Shown: positions 61,385-64,000 of the stretch, piece after piece
Numbering within the stretch: position 1 is the first letter of the stretch
Layout: the number at the start of each line of letters is the position of its first letter
Assembly: GCF_022811645.1 (NCBI RefSeq)
Contig: NZ_CP094534.1
Location: 4,898,001 to 4,962,000, forward strand
Source: Hymenobacter monticola
Lineage (GTDB): Bacteria > Bacteroidota > Bacteroidia > Cytophagales > Hymenobacteraceae
Direction of reading: 5' to 3'
Length of the DNA: 64,000 bases
Notes under the pieces: model-generated
What the model was told of the DNA's origin: nothing
Databases searched by the model: none
What the model saw: only the letters and a program-made list of their open reading frames with translations
Program-made: the position numbers and the translations under genes

Positions 61385-62737
61385 TTAGTGTACGTATTTA
61401 TCCGCGATGCTAATGGCCTCGCTGATAATGGCCAAGCCTTCATCAATTTCCTCCTTATTAATGCTCAGCGGGGGGCAGATGAAAATGTAGTTCCAGCGCA
61501 CGAAGGTGTACATGCCCAGTTCGCGGATTTTGGCGGCCACCTGGTTCATAATGTCCATTTGGGCGGGCGTGGCGTTCCAAGGAGCCATAGGCTCTTTGGT
61601 GTCGCGGTTCTTCACCAGTTCCAGGCAGCCGAAGAGGCCGGTGTTGCGCCAGTCGCCGATGCTGGGGTGGTGGCGCATGAGCTGGGCCACCTGCTCGTCC
61701 ATGTACTTGCCCATTTCCACCGTGTTTTCGAGCAGGTTGTCGCTCTCGTAGATGTCGAGCACAGCCACGGCGGCGGCGCAGCTCACGGGGTGCGCCGAGT
61801 ACGTGAGGCCCAGCGGCAGCGGCTTGTCGTCGAAGGATTTGGCGATTTTCTCGTCTACCATCACGGCGCCCAGCGGCAGGTAGCCGGCGGTGATGCCCTT
61901 GGCCATGCACATGATGTCGATTTTGACGTTGTGGTGGTCGGAGCCGAACCACTTGCCGGTGCGACCGAAGCCCGACATCACTTCGTCGGCAATGAGCAGG
62001 ATGCCATGCTTGTCGCAGATTTCGCGAATGCGCGTCCAGTAGCCGGGCGGGTACTTGATGCAGCCCGACGTGCCCGATTCGCCTTCGAGCACAATGGCCG
62101 CCACGCTGCCCGGATTCTCGTAGCCGATGATGCGCTCCATGGCGTCGGCGGCGCGCTGGGCGCACTGCTCGGGCGTTTCGGAGTACCAGGGGCAGCGGTA
62201 GAAATAGGGGTTCTCGACGTGCACGGTGCCGGGCATGGCCTGGCTGTCGACGGCAAACTTGCGGGGGTCGCCGCCCACGCTCATGGCGCCGTAGCTGGCC
62301 CCGTGAAACGACTGGTATAGCGACACAATCTTGTGGCGACCGGTGTAGATGCGGGCCAGCTTGATGGCATTTTCAATCGACTCGGCCCCGCCCAGTGTGA
62401 AAAAAGCCTTGGTGAGGTTGGGCGCGGTGATTTCGGCAAGGCGCCGGCCGAGGTCGCCGCGGGCCTTGGTAATCATGCCGGGGTACACGTAGCTGAGCTC
62501 GCGCATCTGGGCGGCCACGGCTTCGGTCACACGCTGGTCGCCGTGGCCGATGTTCACGTTCATGAGCTGGGCCGAGAAGTCGAGGTAGCGCTTGCCGTCG
62601 CGGTCGTACACGTACACCCCTTCGGCGCGCTCGGCGTTGATGGGGTTCAGGCCCGTTTGCTTCGACCACGAGAAGAGCGTGTGGTCGAGGTTGTCGTGCA
62701 GGATTTGGTCTTTATCGGTGGCGAAGGTGGTTTCCAT
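61385..62737 (-). CDS. Class III omega-amino-acid aminotransferase (beta-alanine/3-aminoisobutyrate type)
   Basis: A 450-residue PLP enzyme. Motifs: YLDFSAQLMNVNIGHGDQRV, FFTLGGAESIENAIKLARIY, LYQSFHGASYGAMSVGGDPR, LIADEVMSGFGRTGKWF with Asp251, and MAKGITAGYLPLGAV with Schiff-base Lys280. In this cluster it should convert beta-alanine or 3-aminoisobutyrate to malonate or methylmalonate semialdehyde (inference from neighbours); the family alone does not fix the substrate. ATG 62737 is the start. It lies downstream of the semialdehyde dehydrogenase gene, with a family B repeat in the gap. Confidence 0.92.
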   Translation of the reverse strand: METTFATDKDQILHDNLDHTLFSWSKQTGLNPINAERAEGVYVYDRDGKRYLDFSAQLMNVNIGHGDQRVTEAVAAQMRELSYVYPGMITKARGDLGRRLAEITAPNLTKAFFTLGGAESIENAIKLARIYTGRHKIVSLYQSFHGASYGAMSVGGDPRKFAVDSQAMPGTVHVENPYFYRCPWYSETPEQCAQRAADAMERIIGYENPGSVAAIVLEGESGTSGCIKYPPGYWTRIREICDKHGILLIADEVMSGFGRTGKWFGSDHHNVKIDIMCMAKGITAGYLPLGAVMVDEKIAKSFDDKPLPLGLTYSAHPVSCAAAVAVLDIYESDNLLENTVEMGKYMDEQVAQLMRHHPSIGDWRNTGLFGCLELVKNRDTKEPMAPWNATPAQMDIMNQVAAKIRELGMYTFVRWNYIFICPPLSINKEEIDEGLAIISEAISIADKYVH

Positions 62738-62762
62738 GAATTGGGAATGACGTTGAACACGT

Positions 62763-62877
62763 CTGTCATCCTGAGCGCTGCGAAGGACCTTATTACGCCC
62801 AACTCGCCTGCCCAATTAATTATTTATTGCAAACTGTTCGACTGTCATTAGGTCCTTCGCTGCGCTCAGGATGACAG
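62763..62877. repeat. Inverted-repeat element, family B variant copy 4
   Basis: 28-bp arms at 62763-62790 and 62850-62877 (tip CTGTCATCCTGAGCGC) with one mismatch, 59-base AT-richer centre. It lies between the dehydrogenase stop (62888) and the aminotransferase start (62737). Confidence 0.9.
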
Positions 62878-62887
62878 TTCCAATCAT

Positions 62888-64000
62888 CTAGCTCATCCAG
62901 TTCACCCGCGACTCCGGGTTCCACTTCGTCGTCGTCTTTTTCAGCTGCGTCCAGAATTCGATGGAGCTTTTGCCGGTGATGTCGCAGGCGCCAAATTTCG
63001 ACTCGTTCCAGCCGCCGAAGGAGAAAGGTTCGCGGGGCACGGGCACGCCAATGTTTACGCCAATCATGCCGGCGTTGGCGTGGTCCATCACGTAGCGGGC
63101 GCTGCTGCCGCTGCCGGTGAAGACGGCGGCGGCGTTGCCGTAGGGGTTGGCGTTTTCGATGGCCAGGGCCTCGTCCAATGTGTTGGTGCGCATGATGGCG
63201 AGCACCGGGCCGAATACTTCTTCCTGGGCGATGCGCATGTCGGGCGTCACGTAGTCAATGACGGTGGCGCCCACGTAGTAGCCGTCTTCGTGGCCCGGCA
63301 CCACGGCGTTGCGGCCGTCGAGCAGGACTTTGGCGCCGGCCGCTTCGGCTTCGCTGATGTGCTTTTCAATGCGCTCCTTGGCTTCCTTGCTGATGACGGA
63401 GCCGAGGTTCTGCCCAGCCACAATCTTCCTGGCTTCTTGCACGATTTTGGCCACGATGTCATCGACCGGACCCACGCCTACCATGGTGGAGCCGGCCATG
63501 CAACGCTGGCCCGCGCAGCCCGACATGCTGGCGGCCACGTTTGAGGCCGTCATTTCGGGATGGGCGTCGGGCAGCACCATCAGGTGGTTTTTGGCCCCGC
63601 CGAGGGCCACGCAGCGCTTGAGGTTGCTGGTGGCGCGGATGTAGACGACTTTGGCAATTTTGGTGGAGCCCACGAAGCTCACGGCCTGAATGTCGGGGTG
63701 GTCGCAGATGGCTTCCACAATTTCACGGTCGCCGTTCACCACGTTGAGCACGCCGTCGGGCAGGCCGGCTTCTTTCAGTAGTTCGGCGATTTTGACGGCG
63801 CTCAGCGGCACCTGCTCCGATGGCTTCAGAATCATGGTGTTACCGAGTACAATGGCGTTCGGGATGGTCCAGTGGGGCACCATGTTGGGAAAGTTGAACG
63901 GGGCGATGCTGGCCACCACGCCCAGCGGCTTGCGTTCGGCGCGGGCTTCCACGCCCTTGCTCACTTCCAGGAATTCGCCCTGGATGAGCTGCGGCATGGA
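62888..64000 (-). CDS. mmsA: Methylmalonate-semialdehyde dehydrogenase (CoA-acylating), 5' truncated by window edge
   Basis: At least 370 residues of an aldehyde dehydrogenase; the frame is still open at the right edge, so the first quarter of the gene lies beyond 64000. Motifs: PLGVVASIAPFNFPNMVPHW, ILKPSEQVPLSAVKIAELLK, VSFVGSTKIAKVVY, and MSGCAGQRCMAGS with the catalytic Cys in QRC. The end NPYGNAAAVFTGSGSSARYV and INIGVPVPREPFSFGGWNES (here VNIGVPVPREPF) are hallmarks of MmsA, which converts methylmalonate or malonate semialdehyde plus CoA to propionyl- or acetyl-CoA. It would complete the pathway that starts with PreT/PreA. Confidence 0.93.
   Translation of the reverse strand, partial: SMPQLIQGEFLEVSKGVEARAERKPLGVVASIAPFNFPNMVPHWTIPNAIVLGNTMILKPSEQVPLSAVKIAELLKEAGLPDGVLNVVNGDREIVEAICDHPDIQAVSFVGSTKIAKVVYIRATSNLKRCVALGGAKNHLMVLPDAHPEMTASNVAASMSGCAGQRCMAGSTMVGVGPVDDIVAKIVQEARKIVAGQNLGSVISKEAKERIEKHISEAEAAGAKVLLDGRNAVVPGHEDGYYVGATVIDYVTPDMRIAQEEVFGPVLAIMRTNTLDEALAIENANPYGNAAAVFTGSGSSARYVMDHANAGMIGVNIGVPVPREPFSFGGWNESKFGACDITGKSSIEFWTQLKKTTTKWNPESRVNWMS

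Overview
The window reads as chromosomal DNA of a high-GC Bacteroidota, most likely Hymenobacter or a close relative. Evidence: a giant secreted protein with GEVED domains and a type IX secretion C-terminal sorting domain (5.4-10.8 kb), a TonB-dependent receptor, a Bacteroidota-type promoter TTG-N19-TAnnTTTG in front of katG, weak Shine-Dalgarno sequences, and many SPII lipoproteins. Most genes are clearly GC-rich; two short AT-rich patches (39.35-40.8 kb and 47.2-47.85 kb) stand out as likely acquisitions. The genus is inferred, not proven.

Layout. 0-5 kb: end of an envelope-type protein, a lipoprotein, topoisomerase III, a membrane protein and YjbQ. 5.4-10.8 kb: the type IX secreted repeat protein. 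10.9-15.3 kb: HD hydrolase, GAF protein, ankyrin membrane protein, a lipoprotein, and, between two convergent genes, a six-unit 42-bp array of 14-bp palindromes. 15.7-17.7 kb: three YsnF/stress-domain genes. 17.8-21.5 kb: amino-acid permease, then an LLM flavin monooxygenase and an ATP-grasp ligase preceded by a clear SAM-I (S-box) riboswitch with a terminator, which points to a sulfur or methionine role for that pair. 22-26.7 kb: BtuB-like receptor and M1 aminopeptidase. 26.8-32 kb: SulP transporter with beta-carbonic anhydrase (probable bicarbonate handling) and a sensor kinase/response regulator pair. 32.8-36.7 kb: PaoABC-type molybdenum aldehyde oxidoreductase. 36.8-39.2 kb: katG behind a consensus promoter that abuts an OxyR-like box. 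39.4-40.6 kb: AT-rich dGTPase-family gene. 41.2-47.1 kb: tripartite RND efflux operon. 47.2-51.9 kb: an AT-rich orphan next to a gene remnant, then two AraC regulator plus NAD(P)-binding oxidoreductase modules. 52-55.5 kb: XdhC maturation factor, outer-membrane protein, PurU, small lipoprotein. 55.6-64 kb, all minus strand: reductive pyrimidine catabolism (PreT, PreA, dihydropyrimidinase, N-carbamoyl-beta-alanine amidohydrolase, omega-aminotransferase, methylmalonate-semialdehyde dehydrogenase), enough to take uracil or thymine to acyl-CoA.

A second layer is a population of short intergenic inverted-repeat elements: eleven paired copies in five sequence families, plus one solo remnant. Most lie in gaps between codirectional genes, several inside apparent operons (SulP/CA, response regulator/kinase, adaptor/RND pump, PreT/PreA, dihydropyrimidinase/amidohydrolase, dehydrogenase/aminotransferase). 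Two of them supply stop codons or final codons to neighbouring genes.

No rRNA, tRNA, CRISPR array, transposase gene or prophage was recognised. The strongest candidates for something new are the SAM-riboswitch-controlled ATP-grasp/LLM pair, the helically phased palindrome array at 14.3 kb, and the AT-rich dGTPase gene.
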